From Chlorogloeopsis sp038404745 (lineage in GTDB: Bacteria > Cyanobacteriota > Cyanobacteriia > Cyanobacteriales > Nostocaceae), in the NCBI RefSeq assembly GCF_038404745.2, contig NZ_JAYKTT020000001.1, positions 248,001 through 312,000 on the forward strand: a stretch of DNA of 64,000 bases, in the 5' to 3' direction. The notes below the pieces were generated by a model. That model had not been told where the DNA came from. It was given only the letters and a program-made list of their open reading frames with translations, and searched no databases. Positions 45,191 to 55,698 of this stretch are shown one piece after another. The stretch's first letter is position 1, and every line of letters starts with the position of its first letter. The translations under genes were made by a program, and so were the position numbers.

Positions 45191-46435
45191 TTAAACAAAT
45201 TCCAACGGAAAATCTATACACCCAAAACCCCAAGATTGAGATAAAACTTGTGTAGCATCATCATGAGGCGGGCGAGCAACTTCAAAGAAAAGACAACTTT
45301 CAACACGATCCAAATATTCAACCCAAGGCAAGCTTAAATCTAAGCTAATAAAGTATGAGCCTAGAGCAAGTTGGTTGATTGGGAGGTGAAAGGAAACTGT
45401 GTTCAAGCCTGGACTTAATTCTACTAACTGGTTAGGTTGAGATTCTCCGAACTCACCATAACCAACCGGGATAAGCATGGCATCATATAATCTCAAGCTT
45501 AAGGCTACATTACAATTTAATTCTGTAAAAATCTCTAAATCAATCTGAATCTTTGTATGTTCAAATTTAGCGGCAGATATTAACTTACCTGATATAATTG
45601 TAGGCTTCCCATTCTTTTGGGGAGAACGGACAAAACTGTTTGAAACAGAGGCATCTTGTAGGTAATGCTGAATCACCAAATCTGATTGGTCATCTGTAGA
45701 TATTTGTCCTTTTTTGAGCAAAATACAACGTGAACACAGCGATTGAATCGTACTCATGTTGTGACTGACAAATAACACAGTTCGCCCTTCTCTTCCTACA
45801 TCCTCCATTTTGCCTAAACATTTCTTCTGAAATTGTGCATCTCCAACAGCTAAGACTTCATCTACAATCAAAATCTCTGGTTCTAAATGAGCAGCTACTG
45901 CAAATGCCAACCGCACATACATACCTGATGAATATCGCTTTACAGGTGTATCTAAAAATTTTTCAACCTCTGCAAAAGCAACTATTTCATCAAACTTTCT
46001 CTGAATCTCCGTTTTACTCATGCCTAAAATGGCACCATTGAGAAAAATATTTTCTCTTCCTGTTAACTCTGGGTGAAAACCTGTTCCAACTTCCAATAAA
46101 CTGGCAACTCGTCCCTTGATTTGGATTTTTCCTTTTGTTGGTTCGGTAATTCTGCTGAGAATCTTTAATAAAGTTGATTTTCCTGCTCCATTCCGCCCAA
46201 TAATGCCAACTTTATCACCCTGCTTAATCTCAAAAGAAACATCTTTCAATGCCCAAAACTCTTCACTAGTTTGGTTTACTTCCCTCTGATTATGGAGATT
46301 GAATGCACTACCAACAAATTTGGTTGCATTTGCTATTGCCCCACGCAATGTTTTATAACGAAATTTTCCCTCTTGTTTATGGCTCAGAAGGTACTTTTTA
46401 CTTAAGTCCTCTACTTGAATTACAGTATCTGACAT
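45191..46435 (-). CDS. wzt: Polysaccharide ABC exporter ATPase (Wzt-like)
   Basis: A 414-residue ATPase. Walker A IIGRNGAGKSTLLKIL lies near residue 75, the signature RYSSGMYVRLAFAVAA near 165 and Walker B EILIVDEVLAVGD near 180. From about residue 260 a C-terminal beta-sandwich (Wzt_C) binds the reducing- or non-reducing-end modification of the glycan, making export selective. The ATG at 46435 is selected since AGGAG is eight bases upstream; a longer in-frame reading to 46459 is possible. It is paired with the permease gene that ends at 46464. Confidence 0.92.
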   Translation of the reverse strand: MSDTVIQVEDLSKKYLLSHKQEGKFRYKTLRGAIANATKFVGSAFNLHNQREVNQTSEEFWALKDVSFEIKQGDKVGIIGRNGAGKSTLLKILSRITEPTKGKIQIKGRVASLLEVGTGFHPELTGRENIFLNGAILGMSKTEIQRKFDEIVAFAEVEKFLDTPVKRYSSGMYVRLAFAVAAHLEPEILIVDEVLAVGDAQFQKKCLGKMEDVGREGRTVLFVSHNMSTIQSLCSRCILLKKGQISTDDQSDLVIQHYLQDASVSNSFVRSPQKNGKPTIISGKLISAAKFEHTKIQIDLEIFTELNCNVALSLRLYDAMLIPVGYGEFGESQPNQLVELSPGLNTVSFHLPINQLALGSYFISLDLSLPWVEYLDRVESCLFFEVARPPHDDATQVLSQSWGFGCIDFPLEFV

Positions 46436-46463
46436 CTGGTAAACTCCTACCTCAACCACACTC

Positions 46464-47306
46464 TTAAATCACATCTGCAAAAGTACGTTCCATTTTGCGG
46501 AAATACCAGATGCCACTCCACAGAAGTAAAATTACTAGCGTTAGAGAAAGAGCAAAGCCAGGTAGATATATCCGTGAATCACCACCCAAAATTGCCCAAC
46601 GGAAACCGTCTATTACTCCTACCATAGGATTAAGTGAATATAGTAACCGCCACTTTTCAGGAACAATGCTGCTACTAAAACCAACTGGAGAAATATATAG
46701 ACCAAACTGTACGAAAAACGGTACTACATAGCGGAAGTCTCGATACTCCACATTTAGAGCTGCTAGCCACAGCCCCGCACCCATCGATGCCGCAAAGGCA
46801 ATCAATATAAATAGGGGTAGTGTCAAAATGCGCCAGTCAGGTACAAAGTTGTACCAAGCCATAAGTCCCAGCAGAATCATACCGGAAACCATAAAATCCA
46901 CAAAACTAACAATTACTGCACTAGTAGGGACAATTAACCTGGGAAAGTAAACTTTGGATATCAGGTTGGCATTGGTAATCAAGCTGTTACTACACTCACT
47001 CAAAGCATTAGCAAAAAACTGCCAAGGTAGCATGGCAGCAAATACTAAAATCGGATATGGCGCTCCCTGTGAAGGCAATTTTGCTAAATTCCCGAACACT
47101 ACAGTAAATACCACCATTGTCAAAAATGGTCGAATCAACGCCCAGGCAATACCGATCGCTGTTTGTTTGTAACGCACCAGAATATCACGCCAGGCAAGAA
47201 AGTAGAAAAGTTCTCGATAACGCCACAAGTCTTTCCAATACTGCCGTTCAGTGCGTCCAGCTTCTATGACTAATTCCTGCTGGGAGGCAATATTTTGACT
47301 ACTCAT
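46464..47306 (-). CDS. wzm: Polysaccharide ABC exporter permease (Wzm-like)
   Basis: A 280-residue ABC-2 membrane protein with six spans, for example FLTMVVFTVVFGNLA, ILVFAAMLPWQFFANAL, LPLFILIAFAASMGAGLWLA and GFALSLTLVILLLWSGIWYF. The N-terminal part (YWKDLWRYRELFYFLAWRDILVRYKQTAIGI) is the amphipathic segment typical of Wzm. It forms the inner-membrane channel for the lipid-linked glycan together with Wzt, 28 bases downstream of its stop. Its presence says the polymer is finished in the cytoplasm and exported by the ABC route. Confidence 0.92.
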   Translation of the reverse strand: MSSQNIASQQELVIEAGRTERQYWKDLWRYRELFYFLAWRDILVRYKQTAIGIAWALIRPFLTMVVFTVVFGNLAKLPSQGAPYPILVFAAMLPWQFFANALSECSNSLITNANLISKVYFPRLIVPTSAVIVSFVDFMVSGMILLGLMAWYNFVPDWRILTLPLFILIAFAASMGAGLWLAALNVEYRDFRYVVPFFVQFGLYISPVGFSSSIVPEKWRLLYSLNPMVGVIDGFRWAILGGDSRIYLPGFALSLTLVILLLWSGIWYFRKMERTFADVI

Positions 47307-47336
47307 AATATGACTGATAATTGTTGCAACTAAAAC

Positions 47337-47765
47337 TTATCCCACAAACTGAAAATCCTTGAGTCCGTTATAGCCAACTAGCCGGGCATGTCTGCGAGTA
47401 AATTCTCCAACGGAAGGATTCCCTTTAGGATCTATGACTCCTGTAACTTGCTGCCAAATCTCTGGTGGTGGTACTAAAACTTCATAAGTACGGTCTTTTA
47501 GCTTGCGAATATGATACCAACTTGTCTGCTGACATTGTTCGCACCAAAATGCTTCTATCCATTCTCCCTCTAGAGGAACTGCTGTTTGATTTGCTAGTAA
47601 AATTAGTGCAATGCGTCTATTTATCCCCCTTTGTTGTAATTGCCCTGGACGATCTGCATATAGCTGATATTTCTGGCTCATGCTATTGAGATAACATCCA
47701 TGTATTGGACAATATATAGCTCGTCGCTTAGATCGCTTCCGATTTCGGTCACACCTTCTGTGCAA
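47337..47765 (-). CDS. Conserved cyanobacterial protein with Cys pairs
   Basis: A 142-residue basic protein. RKRSKRRAIYCPIHGCYLNS has a C-x4-C pair and FWCEQCQQTSWYHIR has a C-x2-C pair, so four Cys may bind zinc. The C-terminus contains EFTRRHARLVGYNGLKDFQF. I associate its RKRSKRRAIYCPIHGCYL motif with conserved, unnamed cyanobacterial proteins; function is unknown. The first five codons precede the conserved part, so the start is uncertain. Confidence 0.7.
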   Translation of the reverse strand: MHRRCDRNRKRSKRRAIYCPIHGCYLNSMSQKYQLYADRPGQLQQRGINRRIALILLANQTAVPLEGEWIEAFWCEQCQQTSWYHIRKLKDRTYEVLVPPPEIWQQVTGVIDPKGNPSVGEFTRRHARLVGYNGLKDFQFVG

Positions 47766-47959
47766 TTCGGCCCCCTATATAAAATGTAGAAGGTTACGTT
47801 GGAGAGACTGAGATCAAAAAGACCATCGAAGCCCACTCCCAAGTTAATAAAAAATATTCAATTTAATTTAAGTAATTTTTGGCTTCCGAAATGCTTTATC
47901 TAACTTTGTATAAAAGCACCAAAGCGCCATAGCTCTGCAATATTTGTCTAAATCATCTG

Positions 47960-49273
47960 CTACATACCTAAAGATTTTTGTAATACATCCAGATATTGTT
48001 GAGAAATAATCTGAGGTGTAAAGTGCGATCGCATATACTTACGACCTGCTTTTCCCATCCGCTTGGCTAATTCCTTATCCTGGCTAAGTAGGCGAATAAA
48101 ATTAGCCAAGCCATAACTGTCTCTATTCTCAAAGGTAGCGCCACAGTTGGCTTCAGCAATAAGTTGCGTCAGATACGAATACTGGGAACAAATTACTGCC
48201 ACTGGTCTTGCGGTTGCTAACATTGGATAAAGCTTACTAGGCGCAACCAGACTTTCCATCCCTGCATCTACACTCACAAGAGATAAATCACCTGCTGTTA
48301 AAGAGTAAGGCAGAACATTTTTGTCCTGGTACGGTATGAATACAAAGTTGCTTAATCCCAATTGATGAGCCCGATTACTTAACTCTTCCCGTTTTGCCCC
48401 TCCGCCAACAAATACAAACTTAATCGGCTCATCTTTCAGTATTTTCGCTGTTTCCAAGATTGTATCCATATCATGGCAGCGACCCATATTGCCTGAATAG
48501 ACAACGGTAAACTTATTTACGAGATCGTATTTCCAAGCAAACCAATTTTCCTGTTTAGCAATGGGTACAATTACGTCAGGATCTCCCCAACTGTGGATCA
48601 CAAAAACTTTGTCAGCAACCTGTGGACAAATTGCAGTTACCCGCTGTTTCATAGCAGGGCTAAGAACCACAAGCGCTTGAGATTTCTGCCACACCAACTT
48701 ATTGATCTTCTGCCAAAGTCTTGCTAGCCAGTGGTTGCGTGAAATTACATTCAGGGCGATCGCAATATCCGGATAAAGGTCGTATAGTATGCAGACATAG
48801 GGACGTCGGAACAAGATATGAGCAAGGTAACCGACAATCGGCAAAAATGGAGGCGCTGTAGTCAGCAACAACAAATTGCAGTCACGACTATTTCTAATTA
48901 CATGAAGTATAGCACGTAAGGTGAAGAGAACTCCATTTACGGCTTTGCCACGAATTCGCCCCGGCCATAGTTGAGCGGTGCGCGATCTTTTAACCAACAC
49001 TCTATCAAATTTCTCAATAGCTGGGGCATTAGAAGACTTAAATGCGTATCCTGGTTGACCTGTAAAAACCTCAATGTCTACACCTTGTTGCCCTAATTGA
49101 CTTACAAGCTCTTCTATAAGTTGTCCAGTAGCAGCGTAATCTGGAGGAAAAAATTGAGTAATTACAGACAAACTAATAGATTTTTTAGCTTTGTTAAAAC
49201 GTTGATTATCAACATTTGAACTACTAGAGCTAGGTAGAAAAATTTTTTGATTAATCCATTCACTTAGTGTCAT
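47960..49273 (-). CDS. Family 4 glycosyltransferase (WcaI/WbuB-like)
   Basis: A 437-residue GT-B enzyme. ITQFFPPDYAATGQLIEELV is the standard start of the WcaI/WbuB group. YSGNMGRCHDMDTILETAK and SVDAGMESLVAPSKLYPMLA form the donor domain. The first about 30 residues are not conserved. It is the most upstream gene of the minus-strand locus, preceded by a 1.87-kb gene-free stretch that should include the operon promoter. Confidence 0.86.
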   Translation of the reverse strand: MTLSEWINQKIFLPSSSSSNVDNQRFNKAKKSISLSVITQFFPPDYAATGQLIEELVSQLGQQGVDIEVFTGQPGYAFKSSNAPAIEKFDRVLVKRSRTAQLWPGRIRGKAVNGVLFTLRAILHVIRNSRDCNLLLLTTAPPFLPIVGYLAHILFRRPYVCILYDLYPDIAIALNVISRNHWLARLWQKINKLVWQKSQALVVLSPAMKQRVTAICPQVADKVFVIHSWGDPDVIVPIAKQENWFAWKYDLVNKFTVVYSGNMGRCHDMDTILETAKILKDEPIKFVFVGGGAKREELSNRAHQLGLSNFVFIPYQDKNVLPYSLTAGDLSLVSVDAGMESLVAPSKLYPMLATARPVAVICSQYSYLTQLIAEANCGATFENRDSYGLANFIRLLSQDKELAKRMGKAGRKYMRSHFTPQIISQQYLDVLQKSLGM

Positions 49274-51144
49274 CTGCTCATCCTAATCCAAGAATCTTCA
49301 TTAGACACTTCTGTAAATAACTAAAGTTATTACAGACAATGTAAATCTGTTATTCTAGCTACTGCTCATTAGCTCCTAAAAGCTAGAATCTTCGTATAAA
49401 TAAATCTTAAATGGATGTTTTTATCATCTTACTCACTTGGCGTGTGTCCTTATCTTCCTAACTATGAAAAAACAACTTTTAAAGCACCAGTGTCACCATT
49501 CAAAAATTTAGTAAGAACTTGCGCTTTAAACCTCACAGTTTGCAAACAAACTTAAAACTGATAAATATGAAAGAATAAATTGCAGATTCAAAAGCATTAA
49601 TTTTTTTTATTCTTTATACATTTTATCAGTAAGCCAATATTTAGCTTTGTAATTGCAATTTAAACTTAAAAATTTGTAAATAAGAGTATTTTTGATTACT
49701 CTAGTTTTACCTCTAGAATCCTACCTTGCTACTTCGATAAATATACATAAAGTTTTTGTAAAAAATATAATTTTTCCAAAAAAACTTCATAACAACTTTA
49801 AATTATCCTGACATATTCTTTCCTCTGAAGATTTTTTGGTTAGAAGTTTTGACTGTAAACTTAACTCCAAGACTAGTATCTGTTAGTTAAATGAAACAGA
49901 ATTCACAATCTAGTGTTCTAGTGGCATCAAAAGATCAAAATGTTGTAATATATTCTTTTGGTGAGAGAGAAAAGTAGGCGTGCGCGGTTCCCCCGTCCTT
50001 AGAAACTTAGGAGTTTGTATACTGGATCCTATGAGCATCAGACCGCTACATCACATAAGACCAATAGTTAAAGTTGCAATGGGTTCAATTTTCACCTGTT
50101 GTAAGTGCAGCTTTCCAGCAGGGTAGACTACCGCAATCTTCTTGAGCACGGTGAAGATTATACTCACGCAATTTACTTACTAGTCAGGTAGTTCTTGCCC
50201 TAGCTTCCGAGCACTGAATTCCATAAGCATAGGATAGGTTGGGGTATATTTGTTAGAAATTAAGATTCTTTTCCGAATCTTTGAGCCGCGACGAATGAAA
50301 GGAGCTAAATAATTTATGGTTTATTAAAATGGTTTCAGTTGTTTTTACTTTATGCAAAAGTGATCATTGAAATTTAATTCAGCACTGAAGTTCTGCAACT
50401 TGGAACTCAAAATTTAAGTAAGCCACATTATTTGACATATTAATTTGTACCTTATTTGTACTAGGGGGTATATTATCATGTCTAAAAATAATTTGATACT
50501 GGATTCATCTACTGAATTTTTATGAAAATTATGTTTATTTTGAAACACGCATATTAAGTTACAGGTAAAATATTTTATACAGTTACATCAACCATACAGG
50601 TTGTAATATACACTAAATGCAAGCTTCAAATATTGATAAAAACATAGAAATTACTTTTTGCAAGTTATATAAGTTACTTAAGTGCTGCAAGTTAATTATA
50701 ATACTTTAAATTAAATAGACTCAATGTCTCTTTGTTAATAACAAAATGAAAATGCATATTACAAGGTTAATAGCTTGATTAGTAAGTTACACTGTTTAAT
50801 TTTTATATAACTCTGGGTGGATCTAGTGACAAAGTACTGCAACTAGTCTATCTCCGAATATTCAAGCTTTTAGTTAATCATTAGCTGGTTTAGCTAAAAG
50901 TCAATTTAGAGATAATTCCGCTGAAGTGAAGTAGCAAATGAATTCAAAGAGCAATGATATACTTTTGTCAAATGAGATAGATGTACAGATATTGTTAGTC
51001 TTTCCAGAGGAACTATACAACTTTGAGCAGTTAATAAACATATTCTACCAATTTTACTGCATATACTGCCTTATGCTCACGTTTACAGTTGGGTTCTGAT
51101 GATATCAAACTGTTCTCAGTATTTAATCGAGTTTTAATACAATC
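49274..51144. other. 1.87-kb gene-free region between divergent glycan operons
   Basis: An AT-rich region between the minus-strand locus and the plus-strand autokinase gene, so it should hold both promoters. There is a perfect hairpin at 50262-50281. There is also a 15-codon frame (50478-50525, MSKNNLILDSSTEFL) with GGGGG upstream; it might be a leader peptide but cannot be supported. The GC-richer patch 49976-50250 has no coding sense on either strand that I can defend. No tRNA or small RNA was identified. Confidence 0.5.
50262..50281. repeat. Perfect 7-bp hairpin
   Basis: AAGATTC (50262-50268) and GAATCTT (50275-50281) are exact inverted arms with a six-base loop TTTTCC. It lies near the middle of the gene-free region and could be part of a non-coding RNA or a transcription stop. 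No T-run follows on the plus strand. Confidence 0.4.
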
Positions 51145-53322
51145 ATGGATAATTCTTCTCAATCCTCGAATCTTAATCAGATTCAGAATCAGAACCTCTT
51201 ATCACAGCAAGTTAGTTATCCCCAATCTTTACCGCGGTTGGAAGAGCAAGGAGACGATTGGAGTTTACGAGATTTCTTGAGTTTGCTGCGGCGTCGATCA
51301 CTCGTCATTGCTGGGGTAGCCACTGTTGTTATCGGCAGTGTTGTATATTTAACTTTTAAACAAGAAAAATTATATGAAAGTAGTTTTCGGTTGCTAGTAG
51401 AGCCTCTCAATGTTGACAGCAGGCAGTTAGTTCTAAACTCTGGTCAAAGTTCTAACCAAGAACCTCGAACTGGACTGGATTACGATAGCCAAATACAAGT
51501 TCTTAGAAGCCCAGAGTTAATGACAAAAATAGTTCGGCGCTTGCAGAGCTTGTACCCAGAGATGACTTATAACTCTTTAATCAAATCTCTGGCTATTACT
51601 CGGCTACGTGAAACAAAGATTTTAGAAATCCGGTATTTAAGTCAAGATCCCGAACAAGCTAAAGTCGTACTCGACCAAATTGCTAATGGTTATTTAGAAT
51701 ACAGCCTAGAACAGCGGCAAACTAGTTTGCGTCAGGGGCTAAATTTTGTTGAAGAGCAACTGCGATCTATGCAAAAGCGAGTTGATCAGCTTCAAAGAGA
51801 GCAGCAAATTTTTCAACAAAAGTATGGCTTTGTAGATCCAAACACCCAGGCAGAGCAAATTACTGCTCAAAGTGCTAATTTGTCTGCACAAAGACAAGCA
51901 ATTAATCAGCAGTTAGCTGCCGCTCGCGCTAATTTAACCGCCTTAAGACAACAACAGGGTGAACAGGCAGCACTAATTGATGCTCCTTTATATCAGCAGT
52001 TACTTAGTCAACTGCGGCAAGTGGAAATCCAAATAGCTGGTGAGTTAACTCGCTTACAAGAGGACAATCCCACAATTCAAACATTAAAGGCAAGACGTAA
52101 AGGTCTGTTGCCTTTGATACAGCAAGAAGCACGACGCTACATGGATACAAAACTTGCACAGGCAACTACTCAAGTTCAAGCATTAGAAGTGCAGAGTCAA
52201 GAACTTGCTAAAGGGGAGCAGAAACTTGAAGAAAAACGTAAGCAGCTGCCAATCTTAACACGAGAATACACTGAATTGCAGCGGAAATTACAGGTGGCAA
52301 CAGACAGTTTGAGTCGTTTTCTCAATACCCGTGAAACTCTGCAAGTTCAAGTAGCACAATCAGAGCTGCCTTGGCAGTTAATTCAACCACCTGTTCAACC
52401 CAAAATTCCTGTTTCTCCAAATATTCGACGTAATTTAATGACAGGATTCTTGGTGAGTTTAGTCTTAGGAGTTGGTGTTGCCTTACTACTTGAAAAATTA
52501 GATAACACTTACCATAGTGCTAATTCTCTGAAGAAGAAACTTAAAGAGCCTTTACTAGGAGTTCTACCTTTTGAAAATCAACTGCAAGTAAGTCAATTTT
52601 ACACTTCCATACAAAGGGTTTTTACAGGGAGTGTACCAGATTCCTTGCCAAAAAATATTTCTGTGTCTGGTGTAGGCGATCGCACCTCCAGCATCTATGG
52701 CTCAAAATTTGTAGAGGCTGTACGTGTACTTTACACAAATATTCAACTACTTAGTAGCGATCGCCCAATTCGCTCCATAGTTATTAGTTCAGCTATGAGT
52801 GGAGATGGCAAATCAACGGTGGCATTTCATTTAGCTCAGATAGCTTGTGCAATGGGGCAAAAAGTACTACTTGTGGATGCCGATTTGCGTCAACCTGTAA
52901 TTCATAATCTCTCGAATTTAAAAAATAATTGGGGATTAAGTAATTTAATTTCTACAAACGTGCCAGTCACAGAGGCGATTCAACAAGCGCCTTTTATGAA
53001 ACAATTATCAGTACTAACTGCTGGCCCCATACCACCAGATCCGACAAAATTGCTTTCTTCTGAAAAGATGAAGCGAATGATAGAAGAATTCCACAATAAC
53101 TATGACTTAGTAATTTATGACACTCCTCTCGTAGTAGGATTAGCTGATGCAAGCTTGTTGGCACCCCATACTGATGGCATTTTGATGGTTGTCAGGATGG
53201 AAAAAACAAACTCCTCTGTACTCAAACAAGCTTTAGATAGCCTGAAAATGGCCAGAATGAATGTTTTAGGAGTAGTTGGTAATGGTCAAAGAAGTAACTT
53301 TGGTAGCGAATACGATTATTAA
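51145..53322 (+). CDS. Wzc-type tyrosine autokinase, polysaccharide co-polymerase
   Basis: A 725-residue fusion of a Wzz-like chain-length domain and a BY-kinase. Membrane span 1 is SLVIAGVATVVIGSVVYLTF near residues 50-70, then a long coiled-coil periplasmic part, for example near 205-280. Span 2 is LMTGFLVSLVLGVGVALLL near 430-450. The cytoplasmic kinase has Walker A SGDGKSTVAFHL near 550 and the A' motif LLVDADLRQP. The C-terminal tail has only EYDY, so few tyrosines for autophosphorylation. It controls polymer length and export in the neighbouring locus. Confidence 0.93.
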   Translation: MDNSSQSSNLNQIQNQNLLSQQVSYPQSLPRLEEQGDDWSLRDFLSLLRRRSLVIAGVATVVIGSVVYLTFKQEKLYESSFRLLVEPLNVDSRQLVLNSGQSSNQEPRTGLDYDSQIQVLRSPELMTKIVRRLQSLYPEMTYNSLIKSLAITRLRETKILEIRYLSQDPEQAKVVLDQIANGYLEYSLEQRQTSLRQGLNFVEEQLRSMQKRVDQLQREQQIFQQKYGFVDPNTQAEQITAQSANLSAQRQAINQQLAAARANLTALRQQQGEQAALIDAPLYQQLLSQLRQVEIQIAGELTRLQEDNPTIQTLKARRKGLLPLIQQEARRYMDTKLAQATTQVQALEVQSQELAKGEQKLEEKRKQLPILTREYTELQRKLQVATDSLSRFLNTRETLQVQVAQSELPWQLIQPPVQPKIPVSPNIRRNLMTGFLVSLVLGVGVALLLEKLDNTYHSANSLKKKLKEPLLGVLPFENQLQVSQFYTSIQRVFTGSVPDSLPKNISVSGVGDRTSSIYGSKFVEAVRVLYTNIQLLSSDRPIRSIVISSAMSGDGKSTVAFHLAQIACAMGQKVLLVDADLRQPVIHNLSNLKNNWGLSNLISTNVPVTEAIQQAPFMKQLSVLTAGPIPPDPTKLLSSEKMKRMIEEFHNNYDLVIYDTPLVVGLADASLLAPHTDGILMVVRMEKTNSSVLKQALDSLKMARMNVLGVVGNGQRSNFGSEYDY

Positions 53323-53385
53323 CTTCCACTGATCAAAAGTTGTGTAACCTATAAGATAGGAACGATTCTAAATCTATCTGCTTTT

Positions 53386-54732
53386 GTGGCGAGAATGACT
53401 GAGCAACGTAATGCTGACTCATCATCAGTTGATTCTCAGCAGCCCGGAGAACCAACTGATGCTAAGACTAAATCGGCTGATGAGTCGAAAAACCCCATTG
53501 CTGCTGCCTGGGATAAGACAACGGCACGCTTGCTGCAACTTCTTCCTGTAGAGCAACTAGCACAGACAGTAATTAAAATGTTTAGTGTCAGCGAAGCTCA
53601 AATTGCAGAGATATTAGAAACCGTTCGCTCAGAACTGCCAACTACAGAAGCGCTGTTGATTGGGAAACCGCAAGCTGGAAAAAGTTCAATTGTGCGGGGA
53701 TTAACGGGCGTTTCTGCCGAGATTGTTGGTCAGGGATATCGCCCTCATACGCAACACACTGAGCGTTACGCCTATCCTTCTAAGGATCTACCACTACTAA
53801 TTTTTACAGATACAGTAGGGTTAGGTGATGTCAAGCAGGATACTGAAACAATTATTCAAGAACTGATTGGTGACCTGCAACAAGCAAGCCTTGGCGCTAG
53901 AATACTCGTTCTCACTGTCAAAATCAATGATTTCGCAACTGATGCACTTCGGCAAATTGCCCAGCAGCTGCGTCAGCAGTATCCAAACATTCCTTGTCTT
54001 TTGGCTGTCACCTGCTTGCATGAAGTCTATCCTCCTGATGTTACCGATCATCCTACCTACCCACCCGACTATGAGGAGGTAGATCGAGCCTTTGATGCAA
54101 TACAGCAAGCCTTTGCTAATTTGTACGATCGCGTTATTCTGATTGACTTCACTTTGGAAGAAGATGGTTACACACCAGTATTTTATGGCTTAGAAGCATT
54201 CAGAGATACCTTGGCAGAACTTCTTCCGGAAGCCGAAGCTGGTGCAATTTATCAGTTATTGGATAAGAAAGCTGGTGAGAAAATTGGCAATCTCTACAGA
54301 GATGTTGGACGACGTTATATGTTGGCGTTTGCGATCGCAGCCGCGACAATTGCATCTGTACCTTTGCCATTTGCCACTATGCCTGTATTAACTGCATTGC
54401 AGGTATCTATGGTAGGTTTATTAGGAAATTTATATGGACAAAGTTTAACGCCATCACAGGCAGGAGGTTTGGTAAGTACAATCGCTGGTGGCTTTTTAGC
54501 AAAAGCGATCGGGCGAGAGTTAGTCAAATTCCTACCTGGTTTTGGTAGCGTAATTGCTGCATATTGGGCAGCTGCCTACACTTGGTCACTTGGTGAAGCA
54601 GCCTGTGTTTACTTTGGTGAGTTAATGGGTGGAAAGAAACCAGATCCAAAGAAAATTCAGTCTGTGATGCAGGAAGCTTTTCAGGAAGCGAAAGAAAGAT
54701 TTAAGGGAATTAGAGGAAAGTCTGAAGGATAA
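53386..54732 (+). CDS. Era-like GTPase with DUF697 membrane domain
   Basis: A 448-residue protein. The G1 loop is LIGKPQAGKSSIVRGL near residue 93, G3 is FTDTVGLGDVKQDTE, and the G4 region LLAVTCLHEVYP lacks a clean NKxD, so nucleotide specificity is uncertain. The C-terminal half (about 295-420) is a hydrophobic DUF697 domain: AFAIAAATIASVPLPFATM and GFGSVIAAYWAAAYTW. The start is GTG 53386 or ATG 53395; no clear ribosome binding site decides. It is a membrane-linked GTPase of unknown role, 63 bases downstream of the autokinase. Confidence 0.83.
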   Translation: MARMTEQRNADSSSVDSQQPGEPTDAKTKSADESKNPIAAAWDKTTARLLQLLPVEQLAQTVIKMFSVSEAQIAEILETVRSELPTTEALLIGKPQAGKSSIVRGLTGVSAEIVGQGYRPHTQHTERYAYPSKDLPLLIFTDTVGLGDVKQDTETIIQELIGDLQQASLGARILVLTVKINDFATDALRQIAQQLRQQYPNIPCLLAVTCLHEVYPPDVTDHPTYPPDYEEVDRAFDAIQQAFANLYDRVILIDFTLEEDGYTPVFYGLEAFRDTLAELLPEAEAGAIYQLLDKKAGEKIGNLYRDVGRRYMLAFAIAAATIASVPLPFATMPVLTALQVSMVGLLGNLYGQSLTPSQAGGLVSTIAGGFLAKAIGRELVKFLPGFGSVIAAYWAAAYTWSLGEAACVYFGELMGGKKPDPKKIQSVMQEAFQEAKERFKGIRGKSEG

Positions 54733-54737
54733 AGGTT

Positions 54738-54797
54738 AAAGGATAAAAGATTTTATTAATTCATCCTTCATACTTAATACTTCATTCTTCATCCTTT
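54738..54797. terminator. Possible terminator between converging genes
   Basis: AAAGGAT (54738-54744) can pair with ATCCTTT (54791-54797), and several ATCCTT/AAGGAT words lie between. This AT-rich inverted repeat fills the whole gap between the converging GTPase and SWIM genes and would work on both strands. Confidence 0.35.
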
Positions 54798-54799
54798 AG

Positions 54800-55633
54800 C
54801 TAACTTTCTCCCACTTTCATCGCCGACAACATAGCTTTCTGACTCACATCTTTATAGAGCGTATCTAAATACTTCATTACCACATCAGATGCAGTCAGGC
54901 TAGCGAGATTTTCCTCTTCCTTTGCTAGAGGAATTGCTCCCAATACATCTAAAACTGTCTCACTACTTGATGGTGTAATTACAACTAGAGAAGGTTCTAG
55001 TGATTCATGATATTGCCAAAAAATATCAATATTAGTATATTGATTTGGAGAAGTTGGCTCTTTTAACTCAGGTGCTTCTAGCTCAGAAACTTCGACATTG
55101 GCATTGCGTAATTGCCGCAAATCGCTGATGACTTGCTCCTTTGTACGTCCTCTTAACTGAAATAGTACAAACGGATCTTCACTAAAGCGATCGCCTAGTT
55201 GGTAGTAAACTGCGGCAATATGTTTGCAAGGATTTGCTTTATCAGGACAAGAACATCTACTATGAACATCAGCTAAGGTAAAGGGAAATAGTGAAAGACC
55301 ATTATTAGTAAAAACTTCTTCTATATTTTGCGGCATTTCTCCTGCCAATAACTTAGCAGCAAAAATTGCCTTTTGAGACATAGTTTCAACTATATAATTC
55401 CATTGTTCCTCACTAAAGGAGTCAAGGAAAAGAGAAACTTTATATGGTTCGGCTTCACTACCTTGAACTCTAGCTAAAACTTTTGCACCTTGAAAATCAA
55501 TACTAAGCACATTACCTTGACGGGCATAGTTTCTACCGCGTTCTAAACGCTTTTTAAAACGATAGGAATCTAGTAATTCTAACCAACGTTGTGACCACCA
55601 TTCTCGGCTAGCTTGTAGTGTCTCATTAGTCAT
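54800..55633 (-). CDS. SWIM zinc-finger protein, partner of the SNF2 helicase
   Basis: A 277-residue protein with the SWIM zinc motif CxC(x6)CxH, visible as CSCPDKANPCKHIAAVYY near residues 126-144. The region before it (VLSIDFQGAKVLARVQGSEA) is the family's N-terminal beta domain, and the C-terminus is variable. SWIM domains bind DNA or proteins and accompany SNF2 ATPases. It follows the helicase gene by 65 bases on the same strand, so they form an operon and probably a complex acting on chromosomal DNA or RNA polymerase. Confidence 0.9.
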   Translation of the reverse strand: MTNETLQASREWWSQRWLELLDSYRFKKRLERGRNYARQGNVLSIDFQGAKVLARVQGSEAEPYKVSLFLDSFSEEQWNYIVETMSQKAIFAAKLLAGEMPQNIEEVFTNNGLSLFPFTLADVHSRCSCPDKANPCKHIAAVYYQLGDRFSEDPFVLFQLRGRTKEQVISDLRQLRNANVEVSELEAPELKEPTSPNQYTNIDIFWQYHESLEPSLVVITPSSSETVLDVLGAIPLAKEEENLASLTASDVVMKYLDTLYKDVSQKAMLSAMKVGES

Positions 55634-55698
55634 ATTTTTCTCCTAAATAGAAGTCAGAAAGCAGGAGGCAGAAGGAAAGACATTTTCCCTGTTCCCTT

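Noticed and set aside
50478..50525. 15-codon frame with GGGGG upstream before the autokinase gene
   Set aside because: Too short and without conservation evidence; could be chance in AT-rich DNA.
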